NCBI GenBank assembly: GCA_964648365.1 | Contig: CAZYLK010000004.1 | Span: 8,615-72,614 of the forward strand | Source of the DNA: SURF-32 sp964648365 | Lineage (GTDB): Bacteria; Planctomycetota; Phycisphaerae; UBA1845 | Length of the DNA stretch: 64,000 bases | Direction of reading: 5' to 3' | The notes under the pieces: model-generated | Told to the model about the DNA's origin: nothing | Database searches by the model: none | Seen by the model: the letters and a program-made list of their open reading frames with translations, nothing else | Part shown: positions 24,998 through 33,627 of the stretch, one piece after another | How positions within the stretch are numbered: the first letter of the stretch is position 1 | Layout: every line of letters begins with the position of its first letter | Program-made: the position numbers and the translations under genes

Positions 24998-25462
24998 TCA
25001 GCCGAGCAGCCGCAGCATCTGTTCACCGTGTCGGGCCTCGTCGGCCGCCTGCTCCTCCATCCGCACTTTCAGGTCCGCAAGGCCCTGTTCGTCCGCCATG
25101 GCGGCGAGCCGGCGGTAGTGCTGGACGTCCGTGCGTTCCTCCTCGATGTCGCGGCGCAACATGTCCGGGACATCTTCCGGCGGCGGACTGAGTTGTGGAT
25201 CAAGGCGGGGAACGCCCCCCAGCATCACGATCTTGTCCGCAAGGTACTGAGCGTGTCCAAGCTCGTCGGGGATTTCCCGCAGGTAGACGTCCCGGACCGA
25301 GGACCACTGCGCGCCGGCGATGCGGGACGCCTGCTGTACGTATCGCAGGAGCGTCGTGATCTCGCGATTGAACGCGTGGTTGAGCCCCTGCAGCAGTTCG
25401 TCGCTCGCCTGGACCATCATCAGGGTCTCGCCCTCGCGGGTTGGGGTGTGTTCGTGTGGCAT
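24998..25462 (-). CDS. ferritin-like / bacterioferritin-type protein
   Basis: 154 residues forming a four-helix ferritin-like bundle. Carboxylate and His residues that could build a di-iron site recur: FNREITTLLRY, IPDELGHAQYLADKI, DIEEERTDVQHYR and AADEARHGEQM, i.e. E...ExxH on two helix pairs. A GGAG precedes ATG 25462. It may store iron or scavenge peroxide; the protein looks closer to the DUF892/bacterioferritin-like group than to classical Bfr. It lies between the epimerase and the rhodanese on the same strand, inside a cluster of redox/stress genes. Confidence 0.85.
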   Translation of the reverse strand: MPHEHTPTREGETLMMVQASDELLQGLNHAFNREITTLLRYVQQASRIAGAQWSSVRDVYLREIPDELGHAQYLADKIVMLGGVPRLDPQLSPPPEDVPDMLRRDIEEERTDVQHYRRLAAMADEQGLADLKVRMEEQAADEARHGEQMLRLLG

Positions 25463-25508
25463 CTCGCTCGCTCCGATGGGCCGCCGTGTTCCACTGCACG
25501 GCGTCGAC

Positions 25509-25844
25509 TCAAGGGCTGCTTCTCAGCGGCTTTCCGGCCTTGCTCCAGTCATCTGTTCCGCCGGTGTAGTCGTAGACGTATTGAAACCCCGCGGCTTCGA
25601 GTTGCTGGGCCGCCCGCGGGGAGGCGTCGCAGGCCTCGTTGGCGCAGTACACCACGACTTCGCGATCCCGGTCGCCGACGGCCCCCTCGACGCGCCCCAC
25701 GAACTCAGGGTCATCGACGGGAATGTTCTTCGAGCCCGGAATGTGGGCTGCCTCGTACTGATCCGGACCGAGCACGTTGATCAGCGGCAGGTTCGGATTC
25801 TTGTCCCGCATTTCTTCCAGTTGATCCGCAGTAATGTTGATCAT
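25509..25844 (-). CDS. single-domain rhodanese-like sulfurtransferase
   Basis: 111 residues, one rhodanese domain: LINVLGPDQYEAAHIPGSKNIPV, then the active loop VVVYCANEACDASPRAAQQL with Cys near residue 70, then GFQYVYDYTGGTDDW. The loop carries a second Cys four residues on. AGGAGG precedes ATG 25844. Directly upstream is a tandem CTGAATTGGAA repeat (read as TTCAG arrays on this strand) with a CATAAT -10. It likely transfers sulfane sulfur; the acceptor is unknown. Confidence 0.9.
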   Translation of the reverse strand: MINITADQLEEMRDKNPNLPLINVLGPDQYEAAHIPGSKNIPVDDPEFVGRVEGAVGDRDREVVVYCANEACDASPRAAQQLEAAGFQYVYDYTGGTDDWSKAGKPLRSSP

Positions 25845-25904
25845 GGTGAGCCTCCTGTTCGCGTCTTTCGATCACTCGACGACGACGCCGTCGTCGCTCA
25901 CTGG

Positions 25905-25947
25905 ATTATGGACGGGAGGTGTAAAGCCGCGCTGAATTGGAACTGAA
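25905..25947 (-). promoter_or_regulatory. half-site array and -10 for the rhodanese gene (site F)
   Basis: On the minus strand: TTCAG (25947-25943), TTCAG (25936-25932) and TTTAC (25925-25921), each 11 bp apart; after 10 bp CATAAT (25910-25905). Two whole 11-bp units, CTGAATTGGAA, repeat exactly in tandem at 25932-25953. The leader to ATG 25844 would be about 55 nt. Confidence 0.65.
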
Positions 25948-25978
25948 TTGGAAGTAACGCCGCGCGGGTTACGACCCA

Positions 25979-26022
25979 GTCACGGCTTGTTCAGCGGACG
26001 CTCAGAAGCGCAGCGCTAGGTT
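25979..26022 (+). promoter_or_regulatory. half-site array and -10 for the aconitase gene (site G)
   Basis: GTCAC (25979), TTCAG (25990) and CTCAG (26001), each 11 bp apart, then 11 bp and TAGGTT (26017-26022). A leader of ~46 nt would precede GTG 26075. Together with site F it makes a divergent, doubly controlled intergenic region. Confidence 0.6.
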
Positions 26023-26074
26023 CTACAGGTCATCACCGAGTCCGGGAGCGGAGGAGAATGGAGGATAACCCATC

Positions 26075-28039
26075 GTGACCCAGCAGAACGTGACACAGAA
26101 GCTGATTGACGCCCACCGCGTAAACGGTGCCGCCCGGCCGGGCGAGCCTGTCGAACTGCGCATCGACCAGACGCTGACCCAGGATGCGACCGGCACGATG
26201 GTCATGCTCATGCTCGAAGCCATGCAACTCGACCGCGTGCGCACGGAACTCAGTGCCCAATACGTCGATCACAACCTCCTGCAGGAGGATCACCGCAACC
26301 CCGACGATCACCTCTTCCTGGAGAGCGCCTGTCGCCGCTTCGGCGTCTGGTACAGCCCGCCCGGAAACGGCGTCAGTCACCCCGTGCATCAGGAGCGGTT
26401 CGGCGTCCCCGGAAAGACGTTGCTGGGGTCGGACAGCCATACGCCGGCGGCCGGAGCCATCGGCATGCTCGCCATCGGCGCCGGCGGCATGGACGTTGCC
26501 ATGGCCATGGCGGGAGAGCCTTATCACCTCGACATGCCGCGCATCTGGGGCGTGGAGCTCACCGGCCACCTGCCCGCCTGGGTCAGCGCCAAGGACGTGA
26601 TTCTCGAAATGCTGCGAAGACACGGCGTCGATGGCGGCGCGGGGCGGATCATTGAGTACTACGGACCCGGCCTGGCCGCCCTCAGCGTGATGGATCGCCA
26701 TGTGATCGCCAACATGGGGACCGAGCTGGGCGCCACCACCACCGTCTTTCCGTCCGACGACGTCGTCCGCGCCTTCTTGCGCAGCCAGGGTCGTGAGCAT
26801 GACTGGGTCGAACTGACTGCGGACCCGGGCGCCCGGTACGACTGTCACGACCGGATCGCGCTCAATGATCTGGAACCCCTGATCGCGATGCCGTCCAGTC
26901 CGGGCAACGTGCATCCTGTCCGCGAGGTTGCCGGACAACCGATCTATCAGGCCTACGTCGGCTCGTCAGCGAATCCGGGCTATCGTGACTTTGCGGTTGC
27001 GGCACACGTTGTTCACGGCCGCCGCGTCGCACCGGGCGTTTCGTTCGACATCAACCCGACGTCGCGGCAAATTCTGGAGAATCTCGTCGAGGATGGGCAT
27101 CTGGCCCGGCTGATCCACGCCGGCGCGAGGATTCACCAGGCCGGGTGCAACGGCTGCATCGGCATGGGACAGGCGCCGGCCACTGAACGGCTCAGTCTGC
27201 GGACCGTCCCGCGCAACTTTCCCGGGCGGTCCGGTACGCGCGAGGACCGCGTGTGCCTCGTCAGTCCCGAGACGGCCGCGGCCTCCGCCATTGCCGGCGT
27301 CATCACGGATCCGCGCGACCTGGACATGACCTGCCCGATCGCTCGTGAACCGGCCCGGCCCCGACTGAACGTCGACCTGCTCCAGCCTCCCACGAGGCCG
27401 GACGCTGCGAACGGCGCCCAACTGTTAAAAGGCCCGAACATCGCGTCCGTCCCTCTGTTTGACCCCCTGCCCGACGACCTCCACATCCCGATCCTTCTGC
27501 GATGCGGGGATGACGTCTCAACCGACGAGATTCTGCCTGCCGGATCGAGAGTTCTGCCTTACCGCAGCAATGTTCCCGCGATCAGCCGGTTCGCCTGCGA
27601 GGGCGTAGACGATACCTATGCCTCACGGGCGGCGGAACGCGGCGCCGCCCACGCCATCGTCGCCGGCCGGAACTACGGGCAGGGCTCCAGCCGCGAACAC
27701 GCTGCGCTCGCGCTGGCCTACCTGGGGCTTCGCGTCGTGGTCGCCGAGTCGATCGCGCGCATCCACCGCGACAACCTGGTCAACTGCGCTGTGCTTCCGC
27801 TGACGCTCGAGTCCGGGGACGCACTTGAGCGCCTTCAACGGGGGGCGCCTGTGAGGCTCCGAGGTGTACATGACCGATTGCGCCGCTCGAAGCGGGTCGT
27901 CGTTGAGACCGGCGAGGATGCGACGGAGGTCCACTGCCGCCATGACCTGAGTGCCCGGCAGATCGACATCCTGCTGGCGGGAGGACTGGTCCGTTATGCC
28001 CACGGCCGGCTGAGTAAAACGGACGGAGGCGCCGACTGA
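26075..28039 (+). CDS. aconitate hydratase, short (~650-residue) type
   Basis: 654 residues, the length of the Aquifex-type aconitase/IPM-isomerase relatives rather than AcnA (~890). Recognisable parts are the DH...QEDHRNPDDH region, LLGSDSHTPAAGAIGML, the cluster-binding AGCNGCIGMGQAP (CxxC), FPGRSGT, and the swivel domain with AGRNYGQGSSREHAALA. At the first cluster-Cys position (normally GSCTN) the sequence is VGSSANPGYRDF, so Ser replaces Cys. I believe this is shared by the short subfamily but it should be checked. GTG 26075 follows GGAGGA. It interconverts citrate and isocitrate, fitting sucAB elsewhere in the window. Citrate versus homologous substrates cannot be separated by eye. Confidence 0.88.
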   Translation: MTQQNVTQKLIDAHRVNGAARPGEPVELRIDQTLTQDATGTMVMLMLEAMQLDRVRTELSAQYVDHNLLQEDHRNPDDHLFLESACRRFGVWYSPPGNGVSHPVHQERFGVPGKTLLGSDSHTPAAGAIGMLAIGAGGMDVAMAMAGEPYHLDMPRIWGVELTGHLPAWVSAKDVILEMLRRHGVDGGAGRIIEYYGPGLAALSVMDRHVIANMGTELGATTTVFPSDDVVRAFLRSQGREHDWVELTADPGARYDCHDRIALNDLEPLIAMPSSPGNVHPVREVAGQPIYQAYVGSSANPGYRDFAVAAHVVHGRRVAPGVSFDINPTSRQILENLVEDGHLARLIHAGARIHQAGCNGCIGMGQAPATERLSLRTVPRNFPGRSGTREDRVCLVSPETAAASAIAGVITDPRDLDMTCPIAREPARPRLNVDLLQPPTRPDAANGAQLLKGPNIASVPLFDPLPDDLHIPILLRCGDDVSTDEILPAGSRVLPYRSNVPAISRFACEGVDDTYASRAAERGAAHAIVAGRNYGQGSSREHAALALAYLGLRVVVAESIARIHRDNLVNCAVLPLTLESGDALERLQRGAPVRLRGVHDRLRRSKRVVVETGEDATEVHCRHDLSARQIDILLAGGLVRYAHGRLSKTDGGAD

Positions 28040-28102
28040 CGGTGTCAGCAGCGCCCCGAGGAGGAGAGATGAGGATTCGATTCGGAAATCTGGATCGCAC
28101 GA

Positions 28103-29644
28103 TCACTCGACGATGAGTTCGTTGCGCACCCATCGGGCGCCGCCTTCGAGCGCGTTCTCGGTGGCGGCCCAGCACTGTGACCAGGAGTCGACCCGGCCCG
28201 TCAGCGTGGCAACGCCATTGCTGACGCTGACCTGAACGTCATCGGCGTCGACGAAGGGGCTCCACCACAGTTCGTCGTTGATCTCCTGTTCGATCCAGCG
28301 ATCGCCGGTCAGCTTGGGCACGGGTGGAATGGTGTACCAGTCGTAGCCATAGGCGAACCAGTCGTCCACGTAGGGGTCGTAGGTCAAGGAGCCGTTCAGC
28401 GACTGGACATCGAGGTAGTTGCGTACCTCCGTCACGCCCCGGACGCGGGCGGCAATGTCATCCGCTTCTGCTTTTTTGAAGTACGTGTCTACCTCGCCGC
28501 TCAAGTACGCCATGCCGTCGACGACACGCACGTCAATCTCATCACGTTCGAGATAGGGGTTTCGTTGCACCGCGGCCATGATCTCGGATGCGATGTCTTC
28601 GTCGGATCCGTCGGCGCCCGGCCGGACGTGCAGCCGGTTACGGACGGCCATGACACCCACGGTGTTGCGGGCGTCCTCGGCGGCGGCGCGCTTCGCCTTC
28701 AGATTGTCTACCGTGCCGCGGAGGGTGGCAACGCCATCGGACACGTCCACGTTGACGTTGAAAGAAAAGACACGCGGGTCATAGAGCATCGCGTCCCTCA
28801 CGGCTTGCCGGACGGCACTGTCCGATTTGGCCGAAATGCTGAGCATCTTCATGCCGCCGTCCACGGGACCGTCGCCGACCTTCAGCCCGGTGTCATCGAC
28901 GGTCGTGACCCCCGCGACCCAGCAGCGGGTTACGGCCCGCGACTTGGCCGCCGCGCTGCCCGTCTTCCCGCTGAGCGTGACGCGACCATCGTCGACGGAC
29001 ACGTCGATCGCCGATCCGTTGACCAGCACGTCCCACCGGAGCGCGCCGTTGATGTCCGCCCGAATCTGCGCGTCGGACCGATCGGACACCGGCTTCACGG
29101 TGATCTCGTTGGACACGTCCACGACCCCCGCCACGCCTTTGGCGACGGTTTCCGCCAGCCGATACTCCTGCCACGATTGCACCGTGCCGGTCAGCGTCAC
29201 CACGCCGTCATCGGTCGACACGTTGATCTCGAACGAATCGGTCGCCGGATCCGCCACCAGCGCCATCCACACACTTGACTTCAGCTCCGCGTCGCTGCGT
29301 TCCTGTGCCGGCCGAACCCGCAGTTCATTAACGACGGACCGTACGCCCTTCACGGTTTCTGCGATGCGAAGCGCACGCTCCTTGGCCAGCAGATTGCGGA
29401 CGTCGCCGCTCAACGTAACGATTCCCTTCGTCACGCCGACGTCGATTCCGTTGAACGGCACGGCGTGGTCGTTGATCATCTCGCGCTCGATCGCATCCTG
29501 GATGCTCGGGTCGTCGAGGGACCGCGCGACACTGTACGTTGCCGCGCCGGTCCCGGCCGGTGGCATGGCCTGCCGCTGTGCCCTGACCTCAAGGACTCCC
29601 ATTGAGCACACCGCTACTGTTACCGTGATTCTGTACTTGGACAC
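28103..29644 (-). CDS. exported protein with six BON domains
   Basis: 513 residues. After a short hydrophobic N-terminus come six BON domains (about residues 44-112, 116-182, 190-255, 270-340, 345-415 and 447-513). Each has the pattern ...I.V.V.DGVVTLSG.V......A...A..V.GV..V.N.L.V. A Tyr/Asp/Trp-rich insert (TYDPYVDDWFAYGYDWY) separates the last two. BON domains bind phospholipid and occur in OsmY-like stress proteins, usually in one to three copies. The start is GTG 29644, behind AAAGGGG. A regulatory array with TAGGCT lies ~125 bp upstream. It is convergent with the aconitase gene. It probably reinforces the envelope under stress (inference). Confidence 0.85.
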   Translation of the reverse strand: MSKYRITVTVAVCSMGVLEVRAQRQAMPPAGTGAATYSVARSLDDPSIQDAIEREMINDHAVPFNGIDVGVTKGIVTLSGDVRNLLAKERALRIAETVKGVRSVVNELRVRPAQERSDAELKSSVWMALVADPATDSFEINVSTDDGVVTLTGTVQSWQEYRLAETVAKGVAGVVDVSNEITVKPVSDRSDAQIRADINGALRWDVLVNGSAIDVSVDDGRVTLSGKTGSAAAKSRAVTRCWVAGVTTVDDTGLKVGDGPVDGGMKMLSISAKSDSAVRQAVRDAMLYDPRVFSFNVNVDVSDGVATLRGTVDNLKAKRAAAEDARNTVGVMAVRNRLHVRPGADGSDEDIASEIMAAVQRNPYLERDEIDVRVVDGMAYLSGEVDTYFKKAEADDIAARVRGVTEVRNYLDVQSLNGSLTYDPYVDDWFAYGYDWYTIPPVPKLTGDRWIEQEINDELWWSPFVDADDVQVSVSNGVATLTGRVDSWSQCWAATENALEGGARWVRNELIVE

Positions 29645-29772
29645 GTTTGCTGACCCCTTTCCGATTAGCTCGTGCGTGAACACGATTCCCGATGCGCGGC
29701 CGCAACGGCGGACGCGCGAACACCATGACATGACTCCCGGTCATCGTCAGACGCTGACCATCGCAATACGAG

Positions 29773-29815
29773 AGCCTACACCACACGTGTGAAGTGCCGC
29801 TGACGCGCCGCTGAA
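29773..29815 (-). promoter_or_regulatory. half-site array and -10 for the BON gene (site H)
   Basis: On the minus strand: TTCAG (29815-29811), GTCAG (29804-29800) and TTCAC (29793-29789), each 11 bp apart; after 10 bp TAGGCT (29778-29773). The -10 hexamer and its spacing are identical to those of the act-cox operon. Confidence 0.6.
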
Positions 29816-29891
29816 ATCCGCTTCAGTCGCCCACCGGCTTGCGACCTGCGCCGGGCGACGCCGATGTCCGCTTGTTGCGGCTGACGATCAA

Positions 29892-29934
29892 TTCAAACGG
29901 CCGTCACCGCCGCTTCACGTGTCGCGCCCATCCT
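29892..29934 (+). promoter_or_regulatory. half-site array and -10 for the collagen/vWA gene (site I)
   Basis: TTCAA (29892), GTCAC (29903) and TTCAC (29914), each 11 bp apart, then 10 bp and CATCCT (29929-29934). The leader to ATG 30100 would be ~155 nt. Confidence 0.5.
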
Positions 29935-30099
29935 AGAAGAAGGAGCGCATGACGAGCCGCTGCCCGCGGAGCCGTCGCGGGATTGCGTCCTCTGCGACCC
30001 ACGGGATCGTCGTGCTGTCGTCCGGGCTGCGCCCCTCGGCGCGTCGTTGAGCTGCTCAACCGGCTCACCTAGGAACCTGGTCATTTCAAGGAGACTGTC

Positions 30100-32010
30100 A
30101 TGAACATCAGATCGAACAAGCGTGTCTGGCGCCGACCAAGAACGGTCGCACTCGTCTTCATACCCCTCACGATCGCCGGATGTGGGCTGCTTACGGAAAA
30201 AGTGCTCCGCGATGCGGGCTTCTTCGGAGCCGGCGCGCTGGCGGTGAGCCTCTTGGGTGGAAACTTTCCGCCTGACACCGGCGGCGACGACGGCCAGCCG
30301 ACCGATGGCGACGGCCCGACTGGACAACCCGTGCCGGGAGAGGACGGAATCAACTGCTGGGACGTCAACGGCAACGGTGTGAACGATCCGGAAGAGGACG
30401 TCAACGGAGACGATGTATTCGACGCCCAGGACTGCCTGGGAGCGCCCGGACCTGAGGGTCCGGAAGGGCCTCAGGGTGAACCCGGGCCGCCGGGGTTGCC
30501 GGGCGACGCGGGCCCGCAGGGACCGGACGGACCCGAGGGCCCCGAAGGACCACAAGGCGTCCCCGGCCCCGAGGGCCCCGAGGGCGACGGCGGACCGCGC
30601 GGTCCGCAGGGTGAACCCGGGCCGACGCTGTTCAGTACCATGGTCGAGGAGTTTTTCACCGTCGAGGGAGGCGACTACGGACGGATGCAGATCGACCCGG
30701 GTGGATCACTGCCGATTGTCAGCATTCGCGAGCCCGCGCTGGGAACGTGCGGCGACGTGGAAGGCGACGTGGGCGTCGTCGCCATGCGCGTGGCGGTTCC
30801 CCACGCCTACACCGAAGGCAATCCCGTAACCATGCGCCTGTTCCTGTGGCGCACCGGCGAAGTCAGCGACGACTGCTCGGTCTTCAGGCTCGACGCATTC
30901 CGGGCCTGGCACGGCAACACGATCTCAAGGTACGGCGATCCGCGATTCGTGAAGTTCGAGTTGCCGCCGGATCTGGCGTCCGACGGCTCACTGCTCTACG
31001 TCGACCTGCCGTTGAACGCCGCGGCCCGGCCGGGAGGTGGGCTTTCCTTCCCCGACGACCTCCAACCCGCGGATCTGCTGGCATTCGAGTTCAACACGAT
31101 GGAGGACTTCAGCGACGGAGGCTGTTACAGCGTACTTGCCGCCGAGTTCTTCGAATCCGAAGTCGACGACTTCGTCGAAGTGCAACATGCCGTCGTCTAC
31201 GACCACTACGGGGACATTCTGTGCAACGACTGCAACGGAAACGCAGTGGACGACTTCATTGAGACCGACCCCCAGACCTGCGTCGAGGGATCCGATCTGT
31301 GGCCGGACTGCATCGACTGCGACCAGAACCGTCGCCCGGACATGTGCCAGGAGGTACGCCCGCTCTGCCAGAAAGCAGACCTTGTCTTCGTCATGGATAC
31401 TTCGCGTTCCATGGATAATTACGGCGAGCGCGGTTGCGATATGAGTCAGGAGATCATACCGATGCTCGAAGACGTCGGAATCACCATTCAGTCGCGGATC
31501 CTCGCCATCACCTCGGAAAACGCGCTGTTCTCCTGCCAGGGCGACTCGGTCGAAGGCCTGCTCGGGCCGGAGGTGCCCGGCACCGATGACGAACTGCTGG
31601 ACAGCGTCGAGGACTGGGGGCCGGCAACAGCCATCGTGGCGCAGCGGTATGACTGGTCGGACGACGCGCTGCGCATTGTGATTCCAATCTCCGATGAAGG
31701 CCCTCAGAACGGCAACCCCTGCTTCTGGCACACGGACGGGGAGGCAATCAAGAACGCGATCGACGTGGCTCAGCAGAACAACGTGATCGCAGCGCCGATG
31801 GTCGCCGGACATCACAACCTGTGCGTCAAGTGGCGGGCGGGCAATCTGGCGGACGGCACCTGCGGCCGCACGTTCCAAATCGGCGACAAGCCCGATGAGT
31901 TCGCCGACTGGGTCGCGTCCCTGTTCAATCCCGAGCTGGGATGTGAGGCATCAAGCATCGCTGAACCGGATCCGGAGGGCGTGGACGACGCCAATCTGGA
32001 CGAATCCTAG
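30100..32010 (+). CDS. lipoprotein with collagen-like repeats and a von Willebrand factor A domain
   Basis: 636 residues. A twin-basic N-terminus leads to a lipobox (TIAGC, Cys28). Residues ~88-111 carry Asp/Asn-rich EF-hand-like turns (DVNGNGVNDPEED). Residues ~114-176 are 21 uninterrupted Gly-X-Y triplets rich in GPE, GPQ and GEP, a bacterial collagen-like segment. A ~200-residue domain without known fold follows, then CNDCNGNAVDDF and Cys-rich turns, then a vWA domain (~427-620) with the MIDAS start DLVFVMDTSRSMDNYG. AAGGAG precedes the ATG. It is probably a surface adhesin or scaffold (inference); paired Cys suggest disulfides. I know of no named family with this domain order. Confidence 0.88.
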   Translation: MNIRSNKRVWRRPRTVALVFIPLTIAGCGLLTEKVLRDAGFFGAGALAVSLLGGNFPPDTGGDDGQPTDGDGPTGQPVPGEDGINCWDVNGNGVNDPEEDVNGDDVFDAQDCLGAPGPEGPEGPQGEPGPPGLPGDAGPQGPDGPEGPEGPQGVPGPEGPEGDGGPRGPQGEPGPTLFSTMVEEFFTVEGGDYGRMQIDPGGSLPIVSIREPALGTCGDVEGDVGVVAMRVAVPHAYTEGNPVTMRLFLWRTGEVSDDCSVFRLDAFRAWHGNTISRYGDPRFVKFELPPDLASDGSLLYVDLPLNAAARPGGGLSFPDDLQPADLLAFEFNTMEDFSDGGCYSVLAAEFFESEVDDFVEVQHAVVYDHYGDILCNDCNGNAVDDFIETDPQTCVEGSDLWPDCIDCDQNRRPDMCQEVRPLCQKADLVFVMDTSRSMDNYGERGCDMSQEIIPMLEDVGITIQSRILAITSENALFSCQGDSVEGLLGPEVPGTDDELLDSVEDWGPATAIVAQRYDWSDDALRIVIPISDEGPQNGNPCFWHTDGEAIKNAIDVAQQNNVIAAPMVAGHHNLCVKWRAGNLADGTCGRTFQIGDKPDEFADWVASLFNPELGCEASSIAEPDPEGVDDANLDES

Positions 32011-32126
32011 GCGAAACCGTTCGCGACCGGTCCGGACCGGCGATGACGTCCCGGCACGGTGCCGCCTGCCGGGCGGGTCGCGTTCGGAATGCGTGCGACG
32101 GACGAACCCCACACGCACCTCCCGCA

Positions 32127-32169
32127 CCGCTGACGCCGTGGCGGATGGAACCGCCACGGACGTCAGCGG
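32127..32169. terminator. 18-bp hairpin between convergent genes
   Basis: Arms 32127-32144 and 32151-32169 pair over 18 bp with a single A bulge and the loop ATGGAA. It lies between the convergent collagen/vWA and baeRF genes, so it may stop or stabilise either transcript. No T-run follows on either side, so intrinsic termination is uncertain. Confidence 0.5.
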
Positions 32170-32289
32170 CTGTCGCAGACATTCAAGACCAGAACATTCA
32201 TACACGACGAGTCGCCACGTCCAGGTCGGCGTCTGCGCGCGGGTTGGCGCGCCCGGCCGGGGTATCGCAGCGTGAGCGCGCACCGCGAT

Positions 32290-33474
32290 TCAGGGGCTTT
32301 CGGCTACGCTTCCGTGCTGCGATCCGGTCGATGAATGGCGCAGCAAGGCCGCGACCGGGGAGGCGGGCTCCGGCAAGTGCTCGGCGCCGGCGGTCAGTAC
32401 GCGCCCGCCGTAGCGCGTGGTGAATACGGCGGCCGCGTTGACCAGGTCTTCGATCTCGGCGGCGTCCCCGTGCGCGGGCGCGGCGCCTGGCAGCCGATCA
32501 ATGCGGCCCCAGACGGGCCGGTCGGGCGCAAGCACGAGGGTGTCCACGCAGCCTGACACAGCAGCCGAGACGACCGTGCGGATGTCACACACCCCGCGCT
32601 CGGCGAAGCCCGCGCCCAGGACTGAATCGAGCATCTGCGCCCGGCGGGCGTCGTAGACGCGCCTGGCGATCGCCCGGGCCTTCGACGGGAGGTCCGCCTC
32701 CAGCGGCCGCGAAGAGGACGCCGCGACGCGTTCGTCACAAAGGTGCGGGTAGCGGTTGATGGCACGGTACAGACCCCACAGGCTCGCCTCGCCCGCGAAT
32801 ACGAGCGGCGCCTCGGATCCGACCAGTTTCCGGCAGACCTCCGCGTCGAGGTCACGAACGTACCGACGCAGATACTCGGGCGGCGGGCCTTCGCGCCCGC
32901 CCTGGCCATGATATATCGCGGCGTCAGCGTGCGCCGGCACCGAGTGAAGTTGCAGGTCACGCGGCCATTCAAGTGCGCGACCGGCGTGACGGACACCGGC
33001 GGACGCTTCGGCCGATAGGTCGAGTTCCCGCACGGGGCTGGCCTGCTCAACGGCAAGCAGGCGTGCCCCTCCCATGCTGACCCACAGCACATGGCACGCG
33101 CAGAGGTTTTCCAGGTCGGCCCACAGGGGCGTAAGATGAAAGCGGCCCGACAACACCATCAGCCCGTTCGGCCGGGCCGGCAAGGGTACGGCCTGGTCGA
33201 CGTCGGGTGCTATGAACACGGCAACGCCTCCGCCATGAGTGCTCCGCGAGGCGTCTGCCATGCCCCCCTCAAGCCGGCTCAGCGTGGCCTCAACCAGCCG
33301 TTCGGGCAGGTCGCGATCCCCCAGCGCGTCCCGCGTCCTCGAAACGATGTTCTTGAATCGGATGTCGTTCTGCCTCGCCGCCGGTGATCCGGCCGGTTCC
33401 AGCGGAACGTAGTGGGAAACCGCCCACGCAGCGTCCCGGGCGGAAAGCTCCTGGATGGTATCAAGCAGGGTCAT
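32290..33474 (-). CDS. baeRF-family (bacterial archaeo-eukaryotic release factor-like) protein
   Basis: 394 residues. The segments DAAWAVSHYVPLEPAG, GGVAVFIAPD, SGRFHLTPLWADLENL and the C-terminal VCDIRTVVSAAVSGCVDTLVLAPDRPVWGRI ... VNAAAVFTTRYGGRVLTAGAEHLP follow the eRF1-like architecture of baeRF proteins. These are proposed to act on stalled ribosomes or to have lost peptide-release function, and are often stress-linked. No GGQ motif is seen in the equivalent loop (GQGGREGPPPEYLRR is the nearest Gly-rich stretch). Start ATG 33474. The assignment rests on fold-level motifs, so subfamily and function remain open. Confidence 0.68.
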   Translation of the reverse strand: MTLLDTIQELSARDAAWAVSHYVPLEPAGSPAARQNDIRFKNIVSRTRDALGDRDLPERLVEATLSRLEGGMADASRSTHGGGVAVFIAPDVDQAVPLPARPNGLMVLSGRFHLTPLWADLENLCACHVLWVSMGGARLLAVEQASPVRELDLSAEASAGVRHAGRALEWPRDLQLHSVPAHADAAIYHGQGGREGPPPEYLRRYVRDLDAEVCRKLVGSEAPLVFAGEASLWGLYRAINRYPHLCDERVAASSSRPLEADLPSKARAIARRVYDARRAQMLDSVLGAGFAERGVCDIRTVVSAAVSGCVDTLVLAPDRPVWGRIDRLPGAAPAHGDAAEIEDLVNAAAVFTTRYGGRVLTAGAEHLPEPASPVAALLRHSSTGSQHGSVAESP

Positions 33475-33627
33475 GGTTCGTTTTCCGTAAAGTTTGGATG
33501 GACCGGCTCCGCCCGGCGCCGCAGTCACACGAAACAGACGCGGCGCTACGTCATCATCACCCGGCGAACCCGCGGCCGGCGCCGGTGCTGCGTGCGCCGG
33601 TCGCCGGCCGGGCTGGTTCGACGTTGG

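Larger units (their letters stand above)
29645..30099. other. divergent intergenic region, 455 bp, with two regulatory arrays
   Basis: No gene is supported here. It holds array H (29773-29815) reading toward the BON gene and array I (29892-29934) reading toward the collagen/vWA gene. The remaining sequence shows nothing I can name. Confidence 0.6.

Noticed and set aside
32027..32040. Palindrome CCGGTCCGGACCGG after the collagen/vWA gene
   Set aside because: 14 bp with no loop is expected by chance in such G+C-rich DNA; the 18-bp hairpin at 32127 is the better terminator candidate.
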